A stretch of 62,843 nt of DNA, taken from Gracilaria vermiculophylla. Taxonomy: Eukaryota; Rhodophyta; Florideophyceae; Gracilariales; Gracilariaceae. Location of the stretch: the NCBI GenBank assembly GCA_019155205.2, contig JAHNZQ020000016.1, positions 1,249,749-1,312,591 on the forward strand. Direction: 5' to 3'. Shown here piece after piece: positions 1 through 11,036 of the stretch. Under the pieces are notes generated by a model, which saw nothing but the letters and a program-made list of their open reading frames with translations, ran no database searches and was not told the origin of the DNA. Position 1 is the first letter of the stretch; every line of letters begins with the position of its first letter. The position numbers and the translations under genes are program-made.

Positions 1-365
1 TTTAACCCAATTAAACACGTTTGGAGACTGCTGGCGAGGATGGTTTATGCGCATGGAAGGCATTTTTAGACAGTTTTTGAACTCAAAAACTGTATCAAAA
101 ATTGCTGGAAATCTATAACAGTTTCAATTGTAGAAAAGTACATCAATTCGATGCCAAAACGTTTCATTAGCGTTATACATCAAAAAGAATGCAAAATAAA
201 CTATTGAGCGTCGCGCAGTAAAGATTTGTTTTTGCTGATCATATGTTTTTGAAACGGTTTTTTGACTTTACTTTTTTCTGAAACCTATTTTTGTAGGCGT
301 ACAGTATATATTTGGTAGTTTTTTGAGATTTCACAGCATGTCGTATGTTTTTGAAACAGTCTGTA
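1..365 (+). mobile_element. 3' end of a Tc1/mariner-type DNA transposon (copy 1, truncated by window start)
   Basis: The first ~110 bases translate, with interruptions, to the C-terminal part of a Tc1/mariner transposase (NP-x-x-x-VWRLLARM-x-YAHGR), where the last catalytic acidic residue normally sits in NPxENVW; here that position is altered (NPIKHVW). The rest is 3' flank ending in an inverted-terminal-repeat-like end (tttttgaaacagtctgta, to about 365). The same sequence recurs closely at 16320-16691. No intact ORF remains, so it is a dead copy. Confidence 0.8.
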
Positions 366-1239
366 CCATTTTGGCAGTTCAAAATTATTTTCTGATAAAA
401 ACAACCTCTACATATTTGCTTTAATGATCAAATATTTGATGTGGAAGGTACAGTTTTTTTTAAGAGTTTCACGCACTTGACCAACTCGAGATCGTAAGAA
501 GATGTACAGTGGACAAAAGCGAGCTATTTACACGGTAAACAACAAAAGTATTTCTTCAACTCCGAACAAATATTTTCGATAACGGTAAGGGTAAGGGCGA
601 ACCGTAACGAGCTTTTATAACGGCAAGGTTTTGGTGGGCAATAGCTGCAGTACAGTTACCGATATCACAGATTTAGGCAGCCAAATTCAATCTTGGAATA
701 AGAATACAGTACCGATAGACTTTACTGGATGTCACATCTCGGCTAATGATGGCGCACAGATTTCACGCAGCAGGCATCGTCTGCAAATATAGAGCCGGAA
801 CATACTTTGGGTGCTATCTACTGCGCGGTGCCCATGGATGAGCTCACTACGTGTCTCCCGTACGTGGTGTAACGTGCCCCGTACTCGAGCTCCCATGATC
901 TGCGCGAGCTGCGCAAAGTCGTCCCGCTGTCGTCAACATTTTCCGCTGTCAGAACATCCAGCAGATAGAAGCTGCACGTAAAGTACAGTATCTACCCGAT
1001 CGGTGAGCGCCACTGTGCCTGCGTCCGTGTCATACGACAAGCACAATTTGTCGGATGCATTTGGAGGAGGAGTCTCATGTGAGTCGAAACTACTAGCTTT
1101 TGACTCATTTTCAAGAAGGCTCCCAATCGGACGAAAACATTATTTCGTACGTAACAACCCACCCGATTTCCAACGGCGGCTACGTCACACTAGCTAGGCT
1201 CTTTCATTGGGTCGCACACAAGTGTTCACCAGCGCCGCG
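366..1239. other. Intergenic, upstream of lipoxygenase
   Basis: No coding or RNA feature is supported here. Short open frames around 1003-1492 overlap the start of the lipoxygenase in other frames and have no recognisable domain. The stretch presumably includes the lipoxygenase promoter, but no convincing TATA element was seen. Confidence 0.4.
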
Positions 1240-3657
1240 ATGTCTGATCCTCATCAGACTGCATCTACCTCTGGCAATCGGCGCTTTAATTTTTGCTGTT
1301 GCTTTGGTGATTCCGCTGAACGTGATCCAATCTCGGAAACTATTTACGCACTACCTCCGAAGGTCAAAGAAACGCCCCCTGCTGCCGGAAGTACCCAGCA
1401 CAACCACCCTCAAGGCATCACCGAACCCAACGCCAATTCTGCGCCACCCGCCACCAGTGCAGAAAGCGCCCCTCCCAGGAAACATGACCTGAATTCAGTC
1501 ATTGATCCGGTCAACTTTAGTACTTCCCATGGGCAGTCATCTACCGAATACGGGAATACAACCGAATATGAAAATAAAGCCCCACATATCAACGCGGGGC
1601 ACACAGACGTCGAGCATGTTCAGAATTGTAAACCACAAAGCACGAGGGTCATCGTTCACCATGCCCGAGCAGAACTTGTTCAGCTTAAGGAGACAGACGA
1701 GCTAGAAAACGAAAAGCTCACAGTTCACAATATCAACTCGGGGCCCACAGTGTATCGCAACATGCCAGCTGACGTGACTCTGACCCTTAAAATGTTCGCC
1801 AAGGCAGTTCATGGCATTGGAATGGAGCTGTTCCAATTAGCCAACGAATGGCACGCAGGTACCTTTTCCCGTGAGTACAAGTACGAAAAATATCCGTACC
1901 CAATTGAATTACCGAGACATGTGGTATCTCTTCCTCAAGACGAGGCTTTTTCGAGCTCAAAGATTGGAAGTCTCGTCGAAAGGGCCCATGTTTTCCTTCG
2001 CTCCCAGATGCCATTCGTTGCTCGTCTTGATGACGACCCCAAATTTATGTTCTCTGATATTGGACATGACGCTTTTAGGGCATTTTTCGGCAACGAGGAA
2101 CTATTCCCCATGCCGAGGGGTATCATAAGCTCCGAAAAATCTTTCTGGTGCAATGATAGCACGTTTACAGCTCAGTTTTTCAACGGCTGTAACCCGACAG
2201 TGATCGAGATGGTAACCAGTATGGGCGTCGTTAAACAGCGTATGCCCGAGGAGCTGGTGGGCCTCACCGACCCCCAGGGTCGCACCGTATCTCAACTCGT
2301 CGAACAAAATGCCTTGCTGTGGGCTGATTATGGAATATTGGGGCGTGCTGCACTCGGTGCTGGGGCCAAGATGCACCCGTCAGGCAGTTTCATAAATTCC
2401 ATACAGTTCGATAAGGTTGGTGTACAAGCACGAGCAATGCACAAACATTTTTATGCCCCGTTTGTTGCGTTTTATGCAAAAGATAACGGCGATCTTGGTG
2501 TGTTGGGGATCCTGCTCACGCGTCACACAGACGGGAAGAAGAATGAAGTATATAATGCAGAAACATGTAAGAATTCCCCAAATACATACGTATTTGCGAA
2601 GATGCACGTTGCCTGTGCAGACAATCAAATGCATCAGTTTTATTCTCATCTCGGTCGTTGTCACTTGGTGTTTGAACCGTTCGGTGTTGCCGTGCGTAAT
2701 GTTTTCAAGCTAGGCACAGCAGACGCACAGCAACACATTGTTGGGAAGTTACTCGGGCCCCATTTCCGTGACCACATGGCCATCAACTGGCTGGCAAGAA
2801 ACACTTTAGTCGCTCACGGGGAAGATGTCATTCCTTTTACAGACGCTGGTTTTGCATTGGGAGCAAGAGGAGGATTGGTTTTGTTAGGGATGCAATATCA
2901 GAACTGGAAGCTTTCGGACCAAGCATTTCCACAGCAGCTTCGCAACCGCGGCTTCGATCCATCCGGCAACGATAAATTTAGGTATTACTACAGAGATGAC
3001 GGAATGTTGATATGGGGTGCTCTCGAAAGCTACGTGGAGCTAGCTATTAAGCTGTGGTACAACAAACGTGACGAAGCTGAACTAAATGAAGCTATCGCGA
3101 ATGATGTGGTCCTGAAGTCATGGTGCCAAGAAATGAGAGATGTAGAACGTGCAGCAGTAGATTCCTTCCCTGCTCATTTCATGAACCTGAAGGAGTTGTG
3201 CGCAACAGTCACCACGATCATATACACAGTGACAGCTGAGCATTCTGCCGTGAATGGGAGCCAGGAATTATATTTATCCTACGTCCCTAACAGGCCAAAT
3301 GCTTTGTTTAGGCCAGTTCCTTTACCGTCTGATCCGGACATGCATCTGTTCAAAGATATTTTGATGATTCATCGGGCGAGGGGTGACGACGACGACGTCG
3401 GTGCTTCCATGCCTTTAGCGTTTGCATTATTTCAGGTGCAATTCTCACAGTTACTTTCATTTCGACCGCAGTATACTCTAATGGATCTAGAAGGTGGTGG
3501 AATACCAGAGAAAGCTGTGGCTTTGTTGAAGCGGGAGCTTCAGAAAGCGCACCATGTGATAAGTTACAGAAACATGCAAATCTATGACGGTCATCCAGAT
3601 AAAGCGCCGTATGAGTTCCTTGACCCAACTTTGGTGGCCCAAAGCATAGAGATATAG
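1240..3657 (+). CDS. LOX: Lipoxygenase (non-heme iron fatty-acid dioxygenase)
   Basis: An intronless gene encoding 805 aa. The frame is open from an in-frame TAG at 1195-1197, and the first ATG is at 1240 (a TTG at 1207 is not used). Lipoxygenases add O2 to polyunsaturated fatty acids to give hydroperoxides, the first step of oxylipin synthesis. All five iron ligands can be placed: H470 and H475 (SHLGRCH), H668 and N672 (EHSAVN), and the C-terminal Ile805. The block LGPHFRDHMAINWLARNTL around residues 503-523 is the core family signature; the Coffa position is Ala519 (INWLAR), which in known enzymes goes with S-stereochemistry. The N-terminal ~170 residues are Ser/Pro/Asn-rich, and no clear PLAT/C2 domain is visible. 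The length is within the range of plant and algal enzymes. No neighbouring gene suggests a pathway cluster. Confidence 0.93.
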   Translation: MSDPHQTASTSGNRRFNFCCCFGDSAERDPISETIYALPPKVKETPPAAGSTQHNHPQGITEPNANSAPPATSAESAPPRKHDLNSVIDPVNFSTSHGQSSTEYGNTTEYENKAPHINAGHTDVEHVQNCKPQSTRVIVHHARAELVQLKETDELENEKLTVHNINSGPTVYRNMPADVTLTLKMFAKAVHGIGMELFQLANEWHAGTFSREYKYEKYPYPIELPRHVVSLPQDEAFSSSKIGSLVERAHVFLRSQMPFVARLDDDPKFMFSDIGHDAFRAFFGNEELFPMPRGIISSEKSFWCNDSTFTAQFFNGCNPTVIEMVTSMGVVKQRMPEELVGLTDPQGRTVSQLVEQNALLWADYGILGRAALGAGAKMHPSGSFINSIQFDKVGVQARAMHKHFYAPFVAFYAKDNGDLGVLGILLTRHTDGKKNEVYNAETCKNSPNTYVFAKMHVACADNQMHQFYSHLGRCHLVFEPFGVAVRNVFKLGTADAQQHIVGKLLGPHFRDHMAINWLARNTLVAHGEDVIPFTDAGFALGARGGLVLLGMQYQNWKLSDQAFPQQLRNRGFDPSGNDKFRYYYRDDGMLIWGALESYVELAIKLWYNKRDEAELNEAIANDVVLKSWCQEMRDVERAAVDSFPAHFMNLKELCATVTTIIYTVTAEHSAVNGSQELYLSYVPNRPNALFRPVPLPSDPDMHLFKDILMIHRARGDDDDVGASMPLAFALFQVQFSQLLSFRPQYTLMDLEGGGIPEKAVALLKRELQKAHHVISYRNMQIYDGHPDKAPYEFLDPTLVAQSIEI

Positions 3658-4328
3658 GATGGGGTGATACAACCAGTATCGATAAGGGGTACCCTTTGAC
3701 CTCGCTATGAAATCTGAATTGATTGTAGAGAATGTACGTTTAATGTGGTAAACAAATAATATTAGTTTTCGGCGGAGACGATAGAGATCATCGTCTGTTC
3801 TTTTGATTGTCTATGGCAATGCTCCCAACTAGCTCTTTGTATCTTATGAAGATATCATTGAGTTCTGGATGAAGAAATGGTTTTTGGAACCTATGATACT
3901 TTCAATCATTATCGCACATAAGGCGCGCTTAGATGTACGAATAGATCATGAGCGGATATTGTCATGCACCACGTAACACGTTGCATGGAGTCGCTAATAC
4001 TGTAGGTTTGGCCAATCTATCCATCTCTTAGCAGAGCACATACGTTCTCGCGCGGGATGAACATCGCAGATTTTTTTCAATTCGACGAGACCACAAAAAT
4101 TTCGGATACGACGGACAGAATGAAGCCCTGAAACGCTCCATGAAATCTCAGCTGCCAGGTTCAACGGCAGAGCCACGAGCATCACCGATTGGTTGGGCAC
4201 TCGTGCAGTAGTTTGCTCGCTGCCCTGTTCACCGCCAAAGATAGCTTTCAGGATCTCGTGCTGGCAGCCTAATCACGGAAGTATTCGCGAGCCCGCCTCC
4301 CGCATTACGTCTTCTAATCCTCATTGCA
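3658..4328. other. Intergenic between lipoxygenase and the DprA-like gene
   Basis: No gene recognised. It holds the lipoxygenase 3' flank and the 5' region of the next gene; open frames here are short and lack domains. Confidence 0.4.
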
Positions 4329-5410
4329 ATGCTGCCGACCGTGAGACGCCGTCGAGGCGGGATGAGCACAGCCTTCTCCGCGAGTTTGTTGCTTTTAGCT
4401 TCCGAATCCCACACACCTTTTTCGTCATGTGCGGTCACACGGCGCCACATCACCTCCCTCCCGCGTAAGCGCTGGTCGCGGCCACCATGCCGCGCACCAC
4501 CGTTGTCAAACGCGCCCACTCTGAGCTGTTGCCATTCCAATTTGGGTAGATCTACATCGCCTCCACCTCCTCCGGGCCGGGAGGATGAATTTGAGGATGC
4601 CAATGGCGACAATTTGGAACAGAGTACATCGAAATCAGTCGCCACGCTTTCCAGAGACACAGAGCGCTCCTTTGATACGGTGCTTCAGGAGCTCACTGCG
4701 ATTCAGCAAGACGGACCAAGAAATGTCGCTATCTTGGGCACAAGATATACGTCCTATCTTCACCAGCAAATCATCGAGTTATTAACGTATGCAAATGTGC
4801 TAGTCGGCAATCATGTATTCACGTCCGGGGCGGGAGGAACGAACGCAGCTGTTATTCGTGGCGCCTTGCGAGCAGAAAAACCCGAATTGCTGACGGTCGT
4901 CCTTCCACAAAGCCTTCACAAGCAACCAAAGGAAACACAAGAGCAGGTATGCAAAAATCCACTCACCGTCATTGCCGCGATTTGTTAGTGCATTTCGCAT
5001 GAACGTGTGTTCTTACTGTAGATCGAGGCTTCGTTCAACTAACGCAAAACCTCGTCTCGTTTGTCTACGAATCTAGCTTTTGAAAGTGCAGAATCTCATT
5101 GAGATGAAGAAGAACGATCCTTTACCTTTGGACGTTGCATCGCAATTATGTAACTCTGATATTTTGTCGAGATGCTCCCACTTTATTGCATTTGCTTTTC
5201 ATGACTCCGACGTCGTGTAAGTTTATTCCATATCAGCGTGCCGTCCACAAGCGAATCCATGTTACCTTGCGTGCTAACGAAGAAGGATCGACCTGCCACT
5301 CGACGCTCTATCCGAACATGTATGGTTCCGCCTTTTTGCTACGAAGCCTGGAAGCCGTACGCCAGGCAAAGGAGCTGCGAATTGTTGTAACAGTATTGTA
5401 CTTGGATTAA
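4329..5410 (+). CDS. DprA/SMF-like Rossmann protein of cyanobacterial type, probably plastid-targeted
   Basis: Proposed as three exons: 4329-4946, 5092-5216 and 5347-5410, with GT-AG introns of 145 and 130 bp, giving 268 aa. The last junction (HDSDV / VLEAV) restores a continuous C-terminus ending VVTVLYLD, which matches the way I recall the cyanobacterial and chloroplast family ending. The core has RNVAILGTR, a Gly/Ser-rich stretch (TSGAGGTNAAVIRGALRA) and LLTVVLPQSL, i.e. a nucleotide-binding Rossmann fold like that of DprA/SMF DNA-processing proteins. The first ~70 residues are Arg/Ser-rich with few acidic residues, like an organelle leader. The family is conserved between cyanobacteria and plastid-bearing eukaryotes, but its biochemical role is not established; the DprA label is by fold only. 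Confidence 0.75.
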
Positions 5411-7019
5411 ATTACATTGGCGAGGTATCTCATTCACTAAATAGGGCCATTACGATGGGAATCATTCATTGTTGATAGCGCGCGATTGAAGAGTTGAACG
5501 TGATCGGAAGTGTTCATTTCATTCCGCCTCCGCCACATTCGACTGTTTGCCTCACATGTTATAATATGGATAGGGCATTGGGTTTCTAAGGCTGTCCCCA
5601 CAACCTTGAGAATTAAGGTGCCTTGGTGTACTATCATTTCTTCACCTTTTAACAATTTTGTGTTCTCTTTCACGTTGCCGTCGGCATGCATTTTGGTGCC
5701 TGACCCAGACGTAAAGCCAAGATTGAGACTGCGAAAGTGATTTCGGAATGATAGTTGGTTTCAGTCCACTCAGTAATGTCACTGAATCTCAGCAATATTG
5801 GCTGGGATATGCATCACGACACCCATTGCATTGAGCGCGCACTAACGAACAAGCTGTTATCGATCTGCTGCCAAGTACGATTCCGTGCGCGCTAGAAAGC
5901 AACGAGGCGCTGGTAGTAACTTCGTTCGCATTGGGCAAACTTGATGCCCCCTGGCACGCAGGTCCAGCGAAACATGGGGCAAGAGTGTGGGTAGTGTAGC
6001 AGGGTTCGGAGGCTCTTGAAGCCAGTTGTCTATCTTAACTCGCATTGTGTTGCAGGCATGGTCAGGGTGAGCTACACTACGTTAGAACGATTTCTTGTGG
6101 TTGCCGACGACATACAGTATTCGATGTCTTTCAACAGTGAGAAAAGGATTGCTGACGTTACATTGCAGTCGGGATGCACGCAATAATTGTCGCTCTGGCT
6201 GGCGTCGAACGTAGAATCCACTTTGCACTATTGTTGGACACTGTTCGATACAAGGTCGCTTGCGATTCTTGTCTTCAGCCGCAACAAATGTTTAAGGGTG
6301 GCAGTTCTGCTACACTCACTGATTTGGCCGAGCTGTTCCGCAGCACGTATATGTGAGCGAGGTGTTGAGCTAATTTTGGGAAGAAACGTTGCGCAGCAGG
6401 GAAGCACTAGGCGACAAAGAATGTGCGAGGTTGGAAGAGTCCAGGCTTCGGAGATGAGGCATCAAGGGTTGATTAAAGTTAAACTTCATGGCGAGATTCA
6501 ATTTCACAGCCGTCCAAAATCCGTGCGTACCTCATGACTGGGGCGGGTTGAACGTTTGGACTGTCTAGCTACAGTCAGAAGGCGTCCCTGACACAACCGC
6601 ATGATGCGGTTACTGGCACAGTGGGGCTTCCATTAACAAGCATGGAGAGTTTACACAGCTTGCATTGCTGTGAAGACTAACTGTACACGTGCAGTACGTA
6701 CGATGTTATCGCTCAGGACACTGCCCCGGGATTGCGTCGATCCTGCAAAGGATACCCAAGGGTAATTTTCCCTTTGGAAAAGACGACGATGGGAACGTTG
6801 CGTAGGTATACCCTTAAAGACTTGACGGTTAGCTGAAGCAGTAGAGGTTGCGCTCGAAGCTATGGTTTGGTGGCTGCAACATGAAGAAGAGCAAACTGTG
6901 ATACCGTATCATGCAAAACTATAGACCGAGACGCATGAGAGAAAGATGGAGGGCTGCGTGGCTGCAAAATCGAACACGTGGGTATCCACCACTGTAACTT
7001 GTGTATTATGAGCAAAATC
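5411..7019. other. Intergenic, no gene recognised
   Basis: 1.6 kb without a supported gene. The longest frames (for example 6187-6537) have no domain and unbiased composition. No tRNA-like or other structural RNA was spotted. Confidence 0.35.
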
Positions 7020-7749
7020 GGGGGGAAGGTCCGCAGCAGAGCTTACAGCCAGCGTCGGGGCACCGGGGCGCGAAGTTCAACAACGGCTGCTCCTCGGAAC
7101 ATTCGTTGCCACAGCTGGCCGACACCGCGCCGCGCTCGGCGTCGCGCGGTGATTGGCGCGCTCACCGCCGGTGGACACGTCCGAGAACGAGGAGCACACA
7201 GCGCCGCTGCAGCCGCACCGGTCATGCCGTCGCCTCCCGACGGCCGCAGCGTGTGCTGACACTGACCGGACGTAGTGCGGACCACGTAACTCGACCACAT
7301 GACATGAGCACTCTGCACCGATTTGCTCCTGCCCCTCGGACCGCACGCGCACACCCTAACTCGCCTTCTTTTTAAACGTTGAAAAATTCGCCCGCGCCCG
7401 CGTCCTGGCCGTTTGCGCGCGCGCTGACTGCTGATACGCTCGCTCATTTTTTCATGTCCGCTCACCCGAATTTCTTGCCTCCCCTTCCATTCATGGCCAA
7501 AAATGCGCGGCTGCCGCACTCGCCCATTTTCGGCAGTGCGCGCGCGCCTCTCCTGACACTCCACGCCGCAGTCGTTCTGCCGACCGACAGTCTCCAGATA
7601 GAAAAGAACCCCACCGCGTCTGCGTCTTTCATCGCGCTCGAGTCCCCCAGCCTGCACCCCGCCCGCCCCCCCCCCCCTTCCCCCCCACTCCGACCCTCTT
7701 GCTCTTTTCGTTTCACCTCCCCCTTCGTAACTCCGTCCCCTGTCTCACA
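7020..7749 (+). promoter_or_regulatory. GC/CT-rich region upstream of actin
   Basis: Base composition switches to GC-rich, with many CpGs, about 700 bp before the actin ATG and ends in a pyrimidine-rich stretch holding a run of about a dozen C near 7665-7677. Long open frames on both strands here reflect the lack of A/T stop codons. It is probably the actin promoter and 5' UTR; no clear TATA box was found (a weak tttttaaa lies at about 7368). Confidence 0.45.
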
Positions 7750-8994
7750 ATGAGCATCTCCAAGCCCGCCGTCGTCATTGACAATGGTTCCGGTCGCTGC
7801 AAGACTGGAATTGCCGGTGAAGATTGCCCGAAGGCCGTCTTCCCCGCCGTCATTGGTAAGCCCAAGCAGAAGGTATCTTGTACAGTCTTCGAACATTCAC
7901 CCCTGCCTGCGATCGTCTTTGCACTAACATCTTTGTTCGTCGTCAATTCTTCTGATGCCTCCCTCATCTGTGCCCTTGACGTCTCGTAGGGTATTATGGT
8001 TGGCACCGGCCAAAAAGATGAGTACGTCGGTGATGCCGCCATGGCCCGCCGTGGTGTCTTGATCATCAAATACCCTCTGGAGCACGGAATCGTCACAAAC
8101 TGGGACGACATGGAAAAGATCTGGCACCATGCGTTCTACTCAGAGCTTAGAGTTGACCCTGCCGAGCACCCAGTGCTTCTGACTGAGGCTCCGCTCAACC
8201 CTAAGGCTAACCGTGAGCGTATGACTCAGATCATGTTCGAGACCTTCAACATCCCGGCCTTCTACGTCGCAATTCAGGCTGTGCTTTCTTTGTACGCTTC
8301 TGGTCGTACCTCCGGTATCGTCCTTGACTCCGGCGATGGTGTTACCCACACTGTACCAATCTACGAAGGTTACTCTCTTCCTCATGCCGTCCTTCGTATT
8401 GACCTTGCTGGTCGTGATCTCACTGAGTGGATGGCTAAGTTGCTGCAGCAACGTGGCTATTCTTTCACCACATCTGCGGAACTTGAGATTGTCCGTGATA
8501 TTAAGCAACAACTCTGCTTTGTCGCAGAGGACTACGAGAAGGAGTTGAGCAACGCCAAGTCCAACTCATCTCTCGAGAAGGAGTACGAACTTCCAGATGG
8601 TCAGGTCATTACGGTTGAAGCGGAGAGATTCCAGTGCCCGGAAGCGTTATTCAAGCCAGAAATGCTTGGAAACGAAATGAACGGCATTCACCTCACTGCC
8701 TACAACTCTATCATGAAGACTGACATTGATATCCGTAAGGATCTTTACAACAACATTGTCATGTCTGGTGGAACTACTATGTTCGCTGGTATTGCTTCTC
8801 GTGTCCAGAAAGAAATCGAGACTTTGGCGCCGCCCTCCATGAAGATCAAGGTTATCGCTCCACCAGAGCGTCAATACTCCGTCTGGATTGGAGGTTCCAT
8901 TTTGTCTTCTCTCTCGACCTTCCAGCAGATGTGGGTGTCCAAGACGGAGTACGATGAAATGGGTCCGTCCGTTGTCCACCGCAAATGCTTCTAA
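7750..8994 (+). CDS. ACT: Actin
   Basis: Two exons, 7750-7872 and 7990-8994, with a 117-bp GT-AG intron after codon 41, together encode 375 aa, exactly the canonical actin length. The protein begins near [13 protein letters not shown] (phosphate loop 1) and includes [17 protein letters not shown] (with the His usually methylated), [17 protein letters not shown] (phosphate loop 2) and the C-terminal VHRKCF. It polymerises into cytoskeletal filaments. The segment after the intron is diverged from animal and plant actins (for example GKPKQKGIMVGTG and [10 protein letters not shown] in the DNase-loop area). The single early intron resembles what I recall for red-algal actin genes. The upstream region is GC/CT-rich. 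Confidence 0.98.
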
Positions 8995-11036
8995 GTCACT
9001 TCCTTTCTAATTTGTCGTCTCTGCGCTCGTGGAGACAGTTGTTTATCCTCTCATCACTATGGGGGTTGTCTGCCAAGCGTTGAATGGCTTTATTGAAGTA
9101 ACTCGTTAACGATGTTCTGTACTACTCGTAAGCTAGTGTCGTAAGATTGATGTCCGTCGTAGTTGTTTTTGTTTCCGCTGAGCATGTAGTTATGTGGAAC
9201 TGGCTCACCTTTACAACGAAGCTTTTGTCGAATGAAGTTAAATCGGGACAGACTCCTGGGCACGTTTGCAGCACATAGACCTGCTTTGCGCTTTTCACGC
9301 CGTTAGTTTTGTAATCCTGGCTTGTTCGAATGCTGCCAGCTCTGATGGAACTGTCGCCCCTAAAGTAGCAAAACAAATCCCTTTCACACTCGACTTCTTA
9401 GTGGGCTCATCACTGTTACTCGCTAATCATACATGCTGTTTTCCAGAAAAGCTGAAAAAGACTACGTAGCTGTCTTTCGAGACTGAATTAATGCAGTGCA
9501 CTGTGACTCACCATGGGTATATATTACCCCTCGTAGTGCGCAAGCGGTGCGAACGAAGGAAAGTAGTATGTATCTCTGTAGCTAATCTTCTGTTATATTC
9601 CGATAAACAGAGAACTCAACGCATATGAACCTCAGTGAGAAGACAAGCCGGATTCCAGTCGGGATCAATCTCGAAATGCCGCTGAGACTCTCAAGACGAG
9701 TACAACTCAAATTAAAAATTAATGTTCTCGTGTTGGGGCTCTCCTCTTTCAACAAGCCCAAGTCTCCCTCGTTAAAACATTTTGGCATGTATAAATATAA
9801 AATGGGCACAAGCGATCCGCCTTCACGTGGTGTGCCTGACTTCCCTCGCTTGGGAAGCGAAACGGACCTGTGGTCGGGTCTCCAACGGAGACCAGCACAT
9901 TTCAGGTTAATGAAGTGCACGGGTGATTGGGAATTGAGTGAACGCCGGAATTTATCGGATTGTGATATCATCAGGAAGTGGTCTGAAAGATTGCAGGTCT
10001 TTCTGGCGAGAGAGCGGTTCTTTGAACAGAGACGCTCTGCTTTAAGTAGGAATTAGACTTACGTACCCACCATAGAGAGACCGAGAGAGAGAGAAACATA
10101 AAGTTCAAAGAATTCACGATATCCATTGCAAATATCGTGTGCTTTTCACAAGTTGTACAGCGTGTCGGACCTGATTCTGGGTCAACGACAACAACTTCAA
10201 AGATGGAAATACCTATCATTCATAGAGACGACATGCGGTAAATTAGTACACACCGCGCGCGGGATAGATGGAGAAGTGGTTACAGACAACGATGACATGG
10301 AAGGAGAATCATACAAGCTGAACCGACACGGATGATGTATCTTGTTCGGAACCAACAAGATTGAAGCAATATATAGTTCGTCTACTGCCTGGTGTAGTAG
10401 TTTGGCATCTTTGCCATTCCCTTCGCATCGCGTTCATAATACGTACTTGGAAAGAATATTTGCAAGCATCACACCCCCCTTCATGCAATCGTCCTGCATT
10501 TTTGAGCATTTGATAATGATAAACATCAGGCTATCAACTCAGAGTACACAGAAAGAGCTGGAAAGGATTTCGTAAGCAAGACGACAGACTTTCGATAGTC
10601 GGCAATCACCCTTCGTAGATGCACTACCAAGTTTCCGTAGACTTTCAAATTGTAAAACTATGGATGCACGGTTTGAAAAGGTACAAATACTGTAATTGTT
10701 TGTGTAAATACTCTGTGCTACTCATACACGTACGAAGGGATTCCTGACCCCAACATGTTCGAACCTTGTACGATAAGCGCTTCACCTCCGCGTCCTTCCG
10801 CGTCATGGAACAAACCAATTCCTATGATGGGCATAGCAATGGACTGATGATGGGTTGCGCAATACAGCTTCAAAGTGAGCTTTTGGTGTCGGGTGAGCTT
10901 CGGTAGTGTTCCTCGATGATAAGGACAAGACGTACAGAATTCCGGTTCAGCACGCGGCAGGACCAAACGCAGGCTTCTTAAGGACTCGCTGACCCTAAAC
11001 ACCTCAGGCGGGACTTTTGATTCCCGCACGGCAACC
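8995..11036. other. Intergenic between actin and APE2
   Basis: Two kilobases holding the actin 3' flank and no recognised gene. Open frames of up to 143 codons (9625-10056, plus) and 129 codons (9582-9971, minus) overlap each other and show no domain. A short GA run lies at about 10079-10097. Confidence 0.35.

Noticed and set aside
1207..1239. TTG start for the lipoxygenase
   Set aside because: Nuclear genes start at ATG almost always; the first in-frame ATG is at 1240 in good context.
7043..7657. 204-codon minus-strand ORF upstream of actin
   Set aside because: The GC-rich promoter region gives long open frames on both strands; translation is low-complexity Arg/Gly-rich without a domain.
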